64,000 bases of DNA from Alkalihalobacillus sp. TS-13 (lineage in GTDB: Bacteria > Bacillota > Bacilli > Bacillales > Fictibacillaceae), in NCBI RefSeq assembly GCF_019720915.1, contig NZ_JAHKSI010000001.1, positions 806,001 through 870,000 on the forward strand, in the 5' to 3' direction. Below, one piece after another: positions 38,865 through 48,034 of this stretch. The notes beneath the pieces are model-generated. The model searched no databases. It had not been told where the DNA came from and saw only the letters and a program-made list of their open reading frames with translations. Each line of letters starts with the position of its first letter. Position 1 is the stretch's first letter. The translations under genes were made by a program, and so were the position numbers.

Positions 38865-40244
38865 GTGGACATTGAGCGATTATCAAAATGTGTAAAACTG
38901 AAGCTTGGTAAGAAAAAAATGATAGCAGAACTTGTTCCTTTGCGTTCATTCGAAGATCAGGTTACTGTAGAGGACTTCTTGATCTTTCTAGAAGAATCAG
39001 GAATCATCCATGGTGTGTTGAGAGCAGAGATTGAAAATATCGTTGAGGATATCGAACACTGGACAGAACCAGTCATAGTAGCGAAAGGGACAAAGCCAGA
39101 TGCTGGGGAAGATGGATATATCAAGCCCCTAATTTTTAATGGAGGATCCTCCATCGATGAACAAGCTGACTTTATCGACCTGCGTTCGTTCACTGATATC
39201 CCATCAGTCCAAAAAGGCGAACGGATTGCTGAAATCATACCTCATACGGACGGTACCCCTGGTCTTGATGTTAAAGGGGAGACTGTCCCGGCTAAATCAG
39301 GGAGAGCAATCAAACTTAAAAAATGCAAAAATGCAAACATCGATCATCCTTCTAATGGCATTTATGCTTCAGCAGATGGGCAAGTCAGTTATCAAAAACG
39401 CGCAGTCAATGTCTTTCCGGTTTATGAAGTGAAAGGCGATTTGGATTTGAAGACAGGAAATCTTTCATTTGTAGGGAATATTCATATACATGGCGATGTT
39501 CCGTCTGGCTACACAATTTCAGCTGAAGGCGACATCCGGATTTCTGGAATCGTAGAAGCATCGGATTTGAAAGCTGGTGGATCTATTTTCATTCGAAACG
39601 GAATTGCCGGTCATGGAAAATCATTTATCGAAGCGGGCTGTGACCTGCACACGGGATACATCAATCAAGGTAATTTGAAGGTCAGCGGGGATTTATATGT
39701 AAGGCTTATCAATTACAGCGATGTACTGGTAGATGGCAATATTTTTTGTCAAAAGGGGAAAGGAATCATCTTTGGGGGTCGTGTCAGCGCTGGAGGGGAT
39801 ATCTTTGTCAACCAAACTGGGACTGATGTAATGACGAAAACCCTTCTATATCTCGGAACACCTGCACATATTCTTGAAAAGTCAACCCATTTGTCGAGTC
39901 ATATAGCATTAGAAGAGGAGAACTTGAAAAAGCTGGAAAAATTGAAGGCATCTATAGAATCAAAAGACCTTGCTAAGCGGACGAATCAAGAAAGACTTCT
40001 TCTTTTGAAGGTACGGAATACATATCAGCAAACTGAACGTTTATTGAATGGATTGAAAAAGGAATTAGAAGAAGTAAAGGAAGACATCAAACCGCTTCAT
40101 GACCAGACACTTGTTGTCAATGGTGTGATGCACCCAGGCGTAGAAGTGACTTTCGGTAAATACAAGAGAGTACTCCCGCACGAATATAAAGCAGTTGAAC
40201 TTAAACTTGTATCAAGCGAAATCGTGATCCAATCATTGAAATAA
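38865..40244 (+). CDS. DUF342/FapA family protein
   Basis: A 459-residue protein of the DUF342 (FapA, flagellar assembly protein A) family. The middle region (about 175-320) is a beta-helix with repeated G-D/I turns such as GDLDLKTGNLSFVGNI and IHGDVPSGYTISAEGDI. A charged coiled coil follows at about 340-410. The start is GTG at 38865 after AGGAGG. It sits between sigD and swrB; in B. subtilis 168 these two are adjacent. A flagellar or envelope role is inferred from context only. Confidence 0.85.
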   Translation: MDIERLSKCVKLKLGKKKMIAELVPLRSFEDQVTVEDFLIFLEESGIIHGVLRAEIENIVEDIEHWTEPVIVAKGTKPDAGEDGYIKPLIFNGGSSIDEQADFIDLRSFTDIPSVQKGERIAEIIPHTDGTPGLDVKGETVPAKSGRAIKLKKCKNANIDHPSNGIYASADGQVSYQKRAVNVFPVYEVKGDLDLKTGNLSFVGNIHIHGDVPSGYTISAEGDIRISGIVEASDLKAGGSIFIRNGIAGHGKSFIEAGCDLHTGYINQGNLKVSGDLYVRLINYSDVLVDGNIFCQKGKGIIFGGRVSAGGDIFVNQTGTDVMTKTLLYLGTPAHILEKSTHLSSHIALEEENLKKLEKLKASIESKDLAKRTNQERLLLLKVRNTYQQTERLLNGLKKELEEVKEDIKPLHDQTLVVNGVMHPGVEVTFGKYKRVLPHEYKAVELKLVSSEIVIQSLK

Positions 40245-40309
40245 GGTAAGTAATTCTCCCTTTAAACTATATAACGGGAACCTGATTATACAAGATAGGA
40301 GATTGAGTG

Positions 40310-40612
40310 ATGAGTTTAAAGTTGATTGAACTGCAAATTGCCATACCGAGAACCCAGGATGCAGGGAAAGTTCAAGAGAAACTCCAACAGCAATCACAGA
40401 TCAATCAATCCCATGCAGCTGCCATTGAAAAAGAACGCTCCGAACGGAATCGGACATCAGTTGAAAAACAAGATCGTACAGATAAACAACAATTCGATGA
40501 TCGCAATCGTTCAAACGCTCAACATCATCAACAAAATCGACAGACACATGACCAGGAAAAAGAGAATGTAAAACATCCATATAAAGGACAACGGATCGAC
40601 TTTTCTGGTTAG
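40310..40612 (+). CDS. Conserved Gln-rich small protein of the fla/che operon
   Basis: A 100-residue hydrophilic protein. ATG at 40310 is seven bases after AGGAGA; a GTG at 40307 is in frame but closer. The N-terminus is LKLIELQIAIPRTQDAGKVQ. The middle is very rich in Gln, Asn, Arg, Glu and His and looks like a charged helix. It ends HPYKGQRIDFSG. No membrane segment and no known domain that I recognise. Function unknown; likely expressed with the DUF342 protein. Confidence 0.7.
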   Translation: MSLKLIELQIAIPRTQDAGKVQEKLQQQSQINQSHAAAIEKERSERNRTSVEKQDRTDKQQFDDRNRSNAQHHQQNRQTHDQEKENVKHPYKGQRIDFSG

Positions 40613-40621
40613 GAGGAATAA

Positions 40622-41113
40622 ATGACTGCATTTTTACTTGGAATAAGTTTTATCATTCACATCATCACGCTATTATCCCTTATCATTGTATGGAAACGTT
40701 CTGGTGTAGCAGACCACCAGGACTTGAAAGCCGCGAAGAAAGAAATGGAAGATATACTTCTAGCCTATACAACTGAAATGAAAGAAGAGAATGAGGCATT
40801 TCTGAAGGAACTTGCATCCCTGGACAACAGACGAAAGACTGAGAGTCATCAAGCGGTTATAAAAGGAGATGAAATTCCAAAAGAAAAACGAGTAATGAAC
40901 CAGGAAGTCAGTGATGAAATTATTCTAGATGAAGAAGAAATAAAATATTCACCACCTATAAATGAAGAAAAAGAAACTTTCGGTGCTTCTCTGGCTTCAC
41001 ACATTATATCCTTGCATAACAATGGTTACTCTTTAGATGATATCGCTAAGAAAGTTAATAAAGGTAAAGGCGAAATTGAACTTATGATAAAATTTCATCG
41101 AGATGGGCAATAG
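40622..41113 (+). CDS. swrB: Swarming motility protein SwrB-like (YlxL)
   Basis: A 163-residue protein with one N-terminal membrane helix (about 3-24), a charged, mostly helical region with an acidic stretch, and a C-terminal helix-turn-helix-like motif (GYSLDDIAKKVNKGKGEIELMIKF). This layout and its place just before rpsB match SwrB, which activates basal body assembly in B. subtilis. Middle sequence is poorly conserved, so identity rests on the two ends and position. Confidence 0.8.
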   Translation: MTAFLLGISFIIHIITLLSLIIVWKRSGVADHQDLKAAKKEMEDILLAYTTEMKEENEAFLKELASLDNRRKTESHQAVIKGDEIPKEKRVMNQEVSDEIILDEEEIKYSPPINEEKETFGASLASHIISLHNNGYSLDDIAKKVNKGKGEIELMIKFHRDGQ

Positions 41114-41117
41114 GTAC

Positions 41118-41147
41118 TTGCTAGTTTCATTCGATATATGTTATAGT
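41118..41147 (+). promoter_or_regulatory. Possible rpsB promoter
   Basis: TTGCTA (41118-41123) and TATAGT (41142-41147) are 18 bp apart. A transcript from here would carry a leader of about 280 nt containing the whole family A copy at 41230-41370 before rpsB. Consensus-based inference. Confidence 0.35.
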
Positions 41148-41229
41148 TATTCTCGGTGTTTATGATATGGAAAAATATTTATAACACATCACACACGTTC
41201 GTGGATTCAATCATGGGTGCTGTATGGTG

Positions 41230-41370
41230 GTTAAATCATTCCGGATAACATTTCCAGGGAATTTCTTTGTTACGTTGTCACTCAGATCCTCATGTAGGTC
41301 AAACTACAATCCGAGCTTCGTGACTGCCGTGCCTCGAAATTCTTGGTCCTGTTGATCCACAAATTTAACT
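41230..41370 (+). repeat. Repeat family A, copy 3 (before rpsB)
   Basis: A 141-bp copy closest to the one before flgE, ending AAATTTAACT. Pairings are GTCAC (41277-41281) with GTGAC (41320-41324), TGTAG (41293-41297) with CTACA (41304-41308), and GAATTTC with GAAATTC. The rest of the 41114-41432 gap holds the putative promoter and the rpsB ribosome binding site. Confidence 0.8.
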
Positions 41371-41432
41371 TAAAATACAGTTGTGATTGATCAGAAGCGA
41401 GCGGAGGAAAAAAACCACAGGAGGTGCCATTC

Positions 41433-42167
41433 ATGGCAGTAATCTCAATGAAACAGTTGCTAGAAGCTGGTGTTCACTTCGGTCACCAAACACGCCGTTG
41501 GAACCCAAAGATGGCACGTTACATCTTCACAGAACGTAACGGCATCTACATCATCGACCTTCAAAAGACAGTCAAGAAGGTAGAAGAAGCGTATAATTAC
41601 GTACGTGACATCGCTGCTGACGGAGGAAAGATCCTTTTTGTCGGTACGAAAAAACAAGCACAAGAGTCTGTTAAAGATGAAGCTCAACGTGCTGGTCAAT
41701 ACTACATCAACCAACGTTGGTTGGGTGGTACATTGACAAACTTCGATACGATCCGTAAGCGTATCAAGCGTTTGAAAGACCTTGAAAAAATGCAAGAAGA
41801 CGGAACGTTCGATGTACTTCCTAAGAAAGAAGTTATCCTTCTTAAAAAGGAAATGGATCGTCTTGAGAAATTCCTAGGTGGAATCAAGGACATGAACAGT
41901 CTTCCAGACGTTCTTTTCGTCATCGATCCTCGTAAAGAGCGCATTGCGATTGCAGAAGCTCGTAAGCTTAACATTCCAATCGTTGCTATCGTCGACACAA
42001 ACTGTGATCCAGACGAAGTGGATGTTGTCATCCCAGGTAACGACGATGCAATCCGTGCTGTGAAACTTCTTACTTCTAAAATGGCAGACGCTGTTGTAGA
42101 AGCTAATCAGGGAAGTGCGGAAGAAGCTGCATCTACTGAAGAAGAAGAGGCAGAAGTTAAAGCGTAA
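41433..42167 (+). CDS. rpsB: 30S ribosomal protein S2
   Basis: Small-subunit protein S2, 244 residues. The ATG at 41433 follows AGGAGGTG by six bases; an in-frame GTG at 41424 lies in that site. Signatures: [20 protein letters not shown] at the N-terminus, [11 protein letters not shown] and [20 protein letters not shown]. The C-terminal tail is acidic. Confidence 0.98.
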   Translation: MAVISMKQLLEAGVHFGHQTRRWNPKMARYIFTERNGIYIIDLQKTVKKVEEAYNYVRDIAADGGKILFVGTKKQAQESVKDEAQRAGQYYINQRWLGGTLTNFDTIRKRIKRLKDLEKMQEDGTFDVLPKKEVILLKKEMDRLEKFLGGIKDMNSLPDVLFVIDPRKERIAIAEARKLNIPIVAIVDTNCDPDEVDVVIPGNDDAIRAVKLLTSKMADAVVEANQGSAEEAASTEEEEAEVKA

Positions 42168-42184
42168 ATGAATGCTCATTTAAG

Positions 42185-42221
42185 GGTGATAGAGGGGAAC
42201 TGACCCTTTATCACCTTTTTT
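42185..42221 (+). terminator. Rho-independent terminator after rpsB
   Basis: GGTGATAGAGGG (42185-42196) pairs with CCCTTTATCACC (42204-42215), one pair being G-U, followed by six T. It separates rpsB from tsf, which are often co-transcribed. Confidence 0.85.
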
Positions 42222-42262
42222 AAAGAATTCTTTTCTGATTTTTAGTTGTTGTTTTCACTTAA

Positions 42263-42573
42263 GCGAAATTCGCGACACTCCTGCGGGAAAAGCGAGCCAG
42301 GCAAGACCCCACAGCGAGCAACGAGTGAGGAGGCTTGCGGGTAGTGGGGTAATGCATGCAAGGGAAGTGATGTCTAGCTCAACGACCAGTCACTTGGATC
42401 ACTTCAACCTTCTTGCGGCGGTCGACACATTGATTGACAGCCTTATGAGTGAGCCCACGCAGAACCAAATCTTTGTTTGGTTCGAGCCTCCTCGTCAGTT
42501 TTCCAGTGACCTACGTGATTAAACGGGTCGCTTCCGCTTTTCGTTTGCCCGTGGAAAGGGAGCGGGATTCGTG
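42263..42573 (+). repeat. Repeat family B, copy 4 (rpsB-tsf, with extra insert)
   Basis: A full + orientation copy, from GCGAAATTCGCGACAC to GGGATTCGTG. It has all family blocks, plus an insert (about 42420-42484) absent from other copies. That insert contains the perfect hairpin GAACCAAA (42462-42469) / TTTGGTTC (42476-42483) just before the AGCCTCCTCG block. It fills most of the 467-bp rpsB-tsf gap. Confidence 0.8.
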
Positions 42574-42634
42574 AACAAGTAACGATAACAAAATAATGTT
42601 TAAAAGCTACATATTTTAAGGGAGGAATAGACTT

Positions 42635-43519
42635 ATGGCAGTAACTGCACAAATGGTAAAAGAACTGCGTGAAAAAACTGGCGCAGGAATGATGGATTGT
42701 AAAAAAGCTCTAACAGAAAATGATGGGGATATGGATAAAGCGATTGATTGGCTACGTGAGAAAGGCATTTCAAAAGCCGCTAAGAAAGCAGATCGTATCG
42801 CTGCAGAAGGGTTGACTCATATTGCTACAAAAGGAAATGAAGCTGTAATCGTTGAAGTCAACTCTGAAACGGACTTCGTTGCTAAAAACGATTCATTCAA
42901 GAACTTGATCCAAGAAATCGCTGAGCACTTGCTTGAAGTAAAACCTTCTTCTGTTGAAGATGCACTAAAACAAACAATGACTGGACAAAGCATTCCTGTT
43001 GAAGAATACATCAACAACGCAATTGCAAAGATTGGTGAGAAGATTTCCCTTCGTCGTTTTGCAATCCTTGAAAAGGAAGACAATGATGCATTTGGCGCGT
43101 ACCTTCACATGGGTGGCCGTATCGGGGTCCTATCTGTAGTTGGTGGAACAACTGACGAAGATCTTGCAAAAGATATTTCAATGCACGTTGCAGCCGTAAA
43201 CCCTCGTTATGTGAACCGTGATCAAGTTTCTGAAGAAGAAGTCGCTCGTGAGAAAGAAGTTCTTACTCAGCAAGCACTTAACGAAGGAAAGCCAGAAAAG
43301 ATCGTTGAGAAAATGGTAGCTGGGCGTATCAATAAATTCTTCGAAGAAATTTGCCTTGTTGATCAAGGGTTCGTTAAAGATCCAGATCAAAAAGTCGGTA
43401 AGTACGTAGAAAGCAAAGGCGGTACTGTCAAAGGATTTGTACGTTACGAAGTTGGCGAAGGTATGGAAAAGCGTGAAGAAAACTTTGCTGACGAAGTAAT
43501 GTCACAAGTAAAGAAATAA
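42635..43519 (+). CDS. tsf: Translation elongation factor Ts
   Basis: Nucleotide exchange factor for EF-Tu. It has 294 residues. The N-terminal UBA-like domain holds [19 protein letters not shown]; the EF-Tu contact [11 protein letters not shown] is near residue 77. AAGGGAGGAA lies upstream of the ATG. No strong promoter is obvious between the repeat and the gene. Confidence 0.98.
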   Translation: MAVTAQMVKELREKTGAGMMDCKKALTENDGDMDKAIDWLREKGISKAAKKADRIAAEGLTHIATKGNEAVIVEVNSETDFVAKNDSFKNLIQEIAEHLLEVKPSSVEDALKQTMTGQSIPVEEYINNAIAKIGEKISLRRFAILEKEDNDAFGAYLHMGGRIGVLSVVGGTTDEDLAKDISMHVAAVNPRYVNRDQVSEEEVAREKEVLTQQALNEGKPEKIVEKMVAGRINKFFEEICLVDQGFVKDPDQKVGKYVESKGGTVKGFVRYEVGEGMEKREENFADEVMSQVKK

Positions 43520-43567
43520 TTCACTGCTGGAGCATTCAGTAATTATTTCAAAAACATCCACAGAAAA

Positions 43568-43595
43568 GGGGACACAAGGTGTGTTCCCTCTTTTT
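43568..43595 (+). terminator. Rho-independent terminator after tsf
   Basis: GGGGACACA (43568-43576) pairs with TGTGTTCCC (43580-43588) around loop AGG, then TCTTTTT. Confidence 0.8.
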
Positions 43596-43607
43596 CAAGC
43601 AACCCCA

Positions 43608-43613
43608 TATAAT
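43608..43613 (+). promoter_or_regulatory. -10-like TATAAT before pyrH
   Basis: A perfect TATAAT 30 bp upstream of pyrH. The matching -35 (TTCCCT, 43584-43589, 18-bp spacer) is weak and overlaps the tsf terminator. Confidence 0.3.
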
Positions 43614-43642
43614 AATGCAGGAAACGCTGATGGAGGGAAAAA

Positions 43643-44365
43643 ATGAGTACGCCTAAATACAACAGAGTAGTCTTAAAATTAAGCGGAGAAGCTTTATCAG
43701 GTCAGGTCGGTTATGGAATCGACCCGCATATCATCAATTCGATCGCAAAACAAGTGAAAGAACTTGTTGAAATGAATGTTGAAGTTGCTGTTGTGGTAGG
43801 CGGCGGTAACATCTGGAGAGGTAAAGCTGGCAGTCAAATGGGCATGGATCGTGCCACTGCAGATTACATGGGTATGTTAGCGACCGTCATGAATTCACTG
43901 GCATTACAGGACAGCCTTGAAAACATCGATGTAGAAACAAGAGTTCAAACATCAATCGAAATGCGCCAAGTAGCTGAACCTTATATTCGTAGAAAAGCGA
44001 TACGCCATCTTGAAAAAAAACGAGTTGTCATCTTTGCGGCAGGAACTGGTAACCCATACTTCTCGACTGATACAACAGCGGCGCTTCGTGCAGCTGAAAT
44101 CGAAGCAGAAGTCATCTTGATGGCGAAAAACAATGTTGATGGAGTTTACACAGCAGATCCGAAAACAGATGAAACAGCGACGAAATATCAGAGCCTCTCT
44201 TATTTGGAAGTCCTGAAAGAAGGTTTATCTGTAATGGATTCAACTGCCTCATCTCTATGTATGGACAACGATATTCCGCTAATCGTTTTCTCCATTATGG
44301 AAGAAGGAAACATCAAGAGAGTTATCGAAGGTGAAAATATAGGAACAGTTGTGAGGGGGAAATAA
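43643..44365 (+). CDS. pyrH: UMP kinase
   Basis: Phosphorylates UMP to UDP; amino-acid kinase fold, 240 residues. N-terminal [11 protein letters not shown], glycine-rich [11 protein letters not shown] and the C-terminal [16 protein letters not shown] are diagnostic. frr follows at 1 bp distance. GGAGGG precedes the ATG. Confidence 0.98.
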   Translation: MSTPKYNRVVLKLSGEALSGQVGYGIDPHIINSIAKQVKELVEMNVEVAVVVGGGNIWRGKAGSQMGMDRATADYMGMLATVMNSLALQDSLENIDVETRVQTSIEMRQVAEPYIRRKAIRHLEKKRVVIFAAGTGNPYFSTDTTAALRAAEIEAEVILMAKNNVDGVYTADPKTDETATKYQSLSYLEVLKEGLSVMDSTASSLCMDNDIPLIVFSIMEEGNIKRVIEGENIGTVVRGK

Positions 44366-44366
44366 C

Positions 44367-44924
44367 ATGTCAAATACAATCATCAAACAAGCAGATGAAA
44401 AAATGCAAAAAGCAGTATCCGCTTTTCGTCGTGAACTTGCTACTTTACGTGCAGGACGAGCAAATCCATCACTTTTAGACCGTGTGTCTGTGGATTATTA
44501 CGGCGCACTGACACCTCTGAACCAAATGGCGAACATTTCTGTACCAGAAGCTCGTCTACTTGTAATCCAACCATATGATAAATCGATCATCGGTGAAATT
44601 GAAAAGGCGATTCAAAAAGCCGAGCTCGGACTATCTCCTTCCAATGATGGTGATGTCATCCGGATCGCAATTCCAGCTTTGACTGAAGAGCGTCGTAAGG
44701 AACTGGTCAAACTCGTCAAAAAGTATTCTGAAGAAGGTAAAGTCGCAGTCCGAAACATCCGTCGTGATGCAAATGATGAACTTAAGAAGCTTCAAAAAGA
44801 CGGTGAAATGACAGAGGACGATCTTCGGCATTATAGTGATGAAGTTCAAAAGGTCACGGACCGATTTGTATCAGAAATCGATTCAATTGCGGAGAATAAA
44901 GAAAAAGAAATCATGGAAGTATAA
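44367..44924 (+). CDS. frr: Ribosome recycling factor
   Basis: Splits post-termination ribosomes with EF-G. It has 185 residues, all standard motifs ([38 protein letters not shown]). The C-terminus is helical. The site GTGAGGGGG is upstream and overlaps the pyrH end. Confidence 0.98.
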   Translation: MSNTIIKQADEKMQKAVSAFRRELATLRAGRANPSLLDRVSVDYYGALTPLNQMANISVPEARLLVIQPYDKSIIGEIEKAIQKAELGLSPSNDGDVIRIAIPALTEERRKELVKLVKKYSEEGKVAVRNIRRDANDELKKLQKDGEMTEDDLRHYSDEVQKVTDRFVSEIDSIAENKEKEIMEV

Positions 44925-44956
44925 CATAATTCAAGTTAAAATAAGATAAGAAAAAA

Positions 44957-45073
44957 GGGCTGTCCCATAAGTGTCTGACTTACACCGTAACGAAAAACAT
45001 TTTGAGAAAAATCATGGTTTTGATACAAAATGTTGACTTGACGTTGTTGGGCACTATTGTACTGGGACAGCCT
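44957..45073 (+). other. Multi-hairpin palindromic element after frr
   Basis: GGCTGTCCCA (44958-44967) pairs perfectly with TGGGACAGCC (45063-45072). Inside are TAAGT/ACTTA (44968-44972 with 44978-44982) and a perfect ACATTTTG (44998-45005) / CAAAATGT (45026-45033) stem, itself holding ATCA/TGAT. CTCTTTG follows. It could end frr transcripts, but the near 95-base interior is long for a terminator. Confidence 0.45.
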
Positions 45074-45075
45074 CT

Positions 45076-45119
45076 TTGATACATATGGCCAATTTTCATC
45101 TATAATAGAAATATGGCCA
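45076..45119 (+). promoter_or_regulatory. Probable uppS operon promoter with paired 9-bp repeats
   Basis: A perfect -10 TATAAT (45101-45106) has TTGATA (45076-45081) upstream at a long 19-bp spacer. The same 9-mer ATATGGCCA occurs at 45083-45091 and 45111-45119, on either side of the -10. The start of transcription would fall near the second copy. Binding of a regulator is speculation. Confidence 0.4.
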
Positions 45120-45174
45120 TGAAGGTGAACAATCCCTTTTTGTTGTTTGATTTATTCTCTCTGGGGGAGACTAT

Positions 45175-45942
45175 ATGCTAAATAAGCTTACGAACTTGAC
45201 GAAAACTAAAAAAGAAACTACTGATAACCTCGAACTCGATTTATCACGTGTACCCAATCACATAGCCATCATCATGGATGGGAATGGACGTTGGGCGAAG
45301 AAGAGAGGTCTACCACGAATCGCGGGTCATCGTGAAGGAATGAAAGTCGTCCGTAAGGTAGTAAAGCGTGCAAATGAATTAGGTGTAAAAGCTTTGACCA
45401 TGTATGCTTTTTCTACAGAAAATTGGAAACGACCAAAACCTGAAGTGGAATTCATTATGAAACTTCCTGAACAATTCCTTATGACGTACCTGCCTGAGCT
45501 GATTGAAGAAAATGTACGAGTCCGGATCATGGGTGAAAAAGAAGGTATTCCTTCTTATACTCAAAAAGCTGTAAATGAAGCAGTCGAGAGAACAAAGGAT
45601 AACGATGGACTTGTACTGAATTTTGCTTTGAATTATGGAAGCCGATACGAAATCACTTCTGCTGTTAAACAACTTGCAAAAGAAGTTGAAGATGGAACCA
45701 TTAAGCCTGAAGATGTAAGTGAAGAGATGATTGGCTCTTATATGATGTCCAATGAAGTAGGAGATCCAGAATTGTTGATTCGTACGAGCGGAGAAATCCG
45801 CTTAAGCAACTTCATGTTATGGCAAATGGCCTATACAGAGCTTTGGTTTACTGATGTGTACTGGCCCGACTTTTCTGCAACGGATTTAGACAAGGCTATT
45901 TATGATTATCAAAATCGAGGCAGAAGGTTTGGTGGGGTGTAA
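45175..45942 (+). CDS. uppS: Undecaprenyl diphosphate synthase
   Basis: cis-Prenyltransferase making the C55 lipid carrier for cell wall synthesis. It has 255 residues. The catalytic Asp35 is in MDGNGRWAKKRG; GHREGMK, ALTMYAFSTENWKRP and RTSGEIRLSNFMLWQ are family signatures. GGGGGAGA precedes the ATG. First gene of a uppS-cdsA-dxr-rasP cluster. Confidence 0.97.
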   Translation: MLNKLTNLTKTKKETTDNLELDLSRVPNHIAIIMDGNGRWAKKRGLPRIAGHREGMKVVRKVVKRANELGVKALTMYAFSTENWKRPKPEVEFIMKLPEQFLMTYLPELIEENVRVRIMGEKEGIPSYTQKAVNEAVERTKDNDGLVLNFALNYGSRYEITSAVKQLAKEVEDGTIKPEDVSEEMIGSYMMSNEVGDPELLIRTSGEIRLSNFMLWQMAYTELWFTDVYWPDFSATDLDKAIYDYQNRGRRFGGV

Positions 45943-45957
45943 CCCTAGGAGGATTTT

Positions 45958-46755
45958 ATGAAAGAACGTATTATTACAGGAGTTATCGCAGCGCTTGTAT
46001 TTCTGCCTATCGTATTTATCGGCGGAGTCTGGTTCTATAGTGTAATGGCTCTGTTAGCTGCGGTAGGGATAAGAGAATTATTAAGAATGAAAGGGATTAA
46101 GCTAGTTCATGTCCCCGGAATGATTTCTTTATTGATGGTCATCCTTCTCGTCATACCTAAGAATTTTTGGGATTTCAATTATGATATCGATACTGTGAAA
46201 ATGTACACGATCATCATCGGGTTGTTTTCAATGTTGACATGGACGGTAATTACAAAAAACCGATTTACATTTGAAGATGCCAGTTTCGTCATTATGTCTA
46301 CGTTATATGTAGGAATCGGATTCCTTTATTTTAACGAGACCAGAGCATTAGATGATGGTATAGGTGCGATTTTCTTTGTATTGTTCATTGTTTGGGCGAC
46401 AGACTCGGGGGCTTACTTTTTCGGAAAATCAATGGGAAAACGCAAGCTTTGGCCGGTAATCAGTCCGAATAAGACAATAGAAGGTTCATTAGGCGGTTTG
46501 TTATGTGCTGTCATTGTAGCTGTCATTTTCCAAGTGTTTCTGCCTATTTACTCGACGGTTTTGCTTGCTGTTGTAGCAGCAATTGTCATCGGTGTTTTCG
46601 GACAAATCGGCGACTTGGTCGAATCAGCTTTTAAGAGACATTATGAAGTGAAGGATTCAGGTACGCTATTACCTGGGCACGGTGGAATATTAGATCGATT
46701 CGACAGCATCTTGTTCGTCCTGCCGATTTTACATATCGTTCAATTATTGGGGTAG
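45958..46755 (+). CDS. cdsA: Phosphatidate cytidylyltransferase
   Basis: Makes CDP-diacylglycerol for phospholipid synthesis. It has 265 residues with about seven to eight membrane helices. The conserved ends are [12 protein letters not shown] and the signature [20 protein letters not shown] near the C-terminus. TAGGAGGAT precedes the ATG. Confidence 0.97.
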   Translation: MKERIITGVIAALVFLPIVFIGGVWFYSVMALLAAVGIRELLRMKGIKLVHVPGMISLLMVILLVIPKNFWDFNYDIDTVKMYTIIIGLFSMLTWTVITKNRFTFEDASFVIMSTLYVGIGFLYFNETRALDDGIGAIFFVLFIVWATDSGAYFFGKSMGKRKLWPVISPNKTIEGSLGGLLCAVIVAVIFQVFLPIYSTVLLAVVAAIVIGVFGQIGDLVESAFKRHYEVKDSGTLLPGHGGILDRFDSILFVLPILHIVQLLG

Positions 46756-46780
46756 GCGGTTTTTGTAAGTAAGGAAGAGC

Positions 46781-46820
46781 AACCTTTCTGACGAACATCT
46801 TTTACCCAGTCAGCAAGGTT
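46781..46820 (+). promoter_or_regulatory. Stem-loop upstream of dxr
   Basis: AACCTTTCTGAC (46781-46792) pairs with GTCAGCAAGGTT (46809-46820) with one mismatch and a 16-base loop. No T tract follows, so it is not a good terminator. It lies in the 116-bp cdsA-dxr gap. Role unknown. Confidence 0.35.
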
Positions 46821-46871
46821 CAGGTTTCAACTATTAAACAACTGTGCAAGTTTTTTTATATGGAGGAATGT

Positions 46872-48020
46872 ATGAAATATATCAGCATACTAGGTGCTAC
46901 TGGATCGATCGGTACCCAGACAGTTGAAGTCGTCCGGGCGCATCCAGAACAATTTAGAATCACATCATTTTCTTTTGGTGCGAACCTTGAAGTTGGAGCA
47001 AAATTGGTTGATGAATTCCGCCCTGGACGTGTTTCTGTCGCTACTAAAGAATTAGCCGAGGAATTAAAAAGGACTATCGACCATCCTTGTCTCGTATACT
47101 ATGGTGAGAATGGTCTGTTAGAGATTGCGACAGATCCTGCCTCAGATACACTTATGAACGCTGTTATGGGGAGCGTCGGACTCGAACCTACTCTGGCAGC
47201 TATTGATGAAGGGAAGACCATCGCACTTGCGAATAAAGAGACTTTGGTCACGGCTGGTCACATCGTGATGACCCGTGCAAAGGAAAACAAGGTAGACATC
47301 CTCCCCGTTGATAGTGAGCATTCCGCAATCTATCAATGTCTTAATGGGGAAAAGAAAAGTGAGATGGCCAAGCTGATTCTGACTGCTTCTGGGGGGAGTT
47401 TCCGTGATCGGACTCGTACAGATCTTCGAGGAGTCACTGTTGAAGAAGCACTCAATCACCCGAATTGGTCGATGGGATCCAAAATCACGATCGATTCTGC
47501 GACGATGATGAATAAAGGTTTGGAAGTCATCGAAGCCCACTGGTTGTTTGATACAAAGTACGAAGATATTGACGTCGTCTTGCATCGTGAAAGTGTCATC
47601 CATTCTATGGTAGAGTTTATAGACGGCAGTGTAATTGCACACCTGGGTACTCCTGATATGAAGGTGCCGATCCAATATGCTCTTACACATCCAGGCAGAC
47701 TTGATTTACAAAGTGGAAAAAGGTTAAACTTAGTAGATATTGGAACCTTGCATTTTGAAAAAATGGATTTAGAACGGTTTCCATGTTTACGATATGCTTT
47801 TGAAGCAGGAAATGCTGGCGGGACAATGCCGACAGTGCTGAATGCAGCGAATGAAGCTGCAGTGGAAGCATTTCTAAAGGGCCGTATCGAATTTTTGGAG
47901 ATCGAGACCTTAATAGAGAAAGCACTAGACAATCACGACTCTGTCAAGGCTCCTTCGTTAGAAGAAATTCGAGAGGCTGATGCCGCTTCACGGCAATTTG
48001 TACAATCCCTTATAGTGTAA
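46872..48020 (+). CDS. dxr: 1-deoxy-D-xylulose 5-phosphate reductoisomerase
   Basis: Second step of the MEP isoprenoid pathway, NADPH-dependent. The ATG at 46872, after GGAGG, gives 382 residues; an upstream in-frame ATG at 46860 would contain the site. NADPH motif [10 protein letters not shown] is at 8-17; metal/substrate residues lie in [11 protein letters not shown] and [27 protein letters not shown] is typical. Supplies precursors for UppS. Confidence 0.97.
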   Translation: MKYISILGATGSIGTQTVEVVRAHPEQFRITSFSFGANLEVGAKLVDEFRPGRVSVATKELAEELKRTIDHPCLVYYGENGLLEIATDPASDTLMNAVMGSVGLEPTLAAIDEGKTIALANKETLVTAGHIVMTRAKENKVDILPVDSEHSAIYQCLNGEKKSEMAKLILTASGGSFRDRTRTDLRGVTVEEALNHPNWSMGSKITIDSATMMNKGLEVIEAHWLFDTKYEDIDVVLHRESVIHSMVEFIDGSVIAHLGTPDMKVPIQYALTHPGRLDLQSGKRLNLVDIGTLHFEKMDLERFPCLRYAFEAGNAGGTMPTVLNAANEAAVEAFLKGRIEFLEIETLIEKALDNHDSVKAPSLEEIREADAASRQFVQSLIV

Positions 48021-48034
48021 AGGTGGTCACGTAA

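Noticed and set aside
42325-42522. Short + strand open frame between rpsB and tsf
   Set aside because: Lies within family B copy 4 and is broken in other copies.
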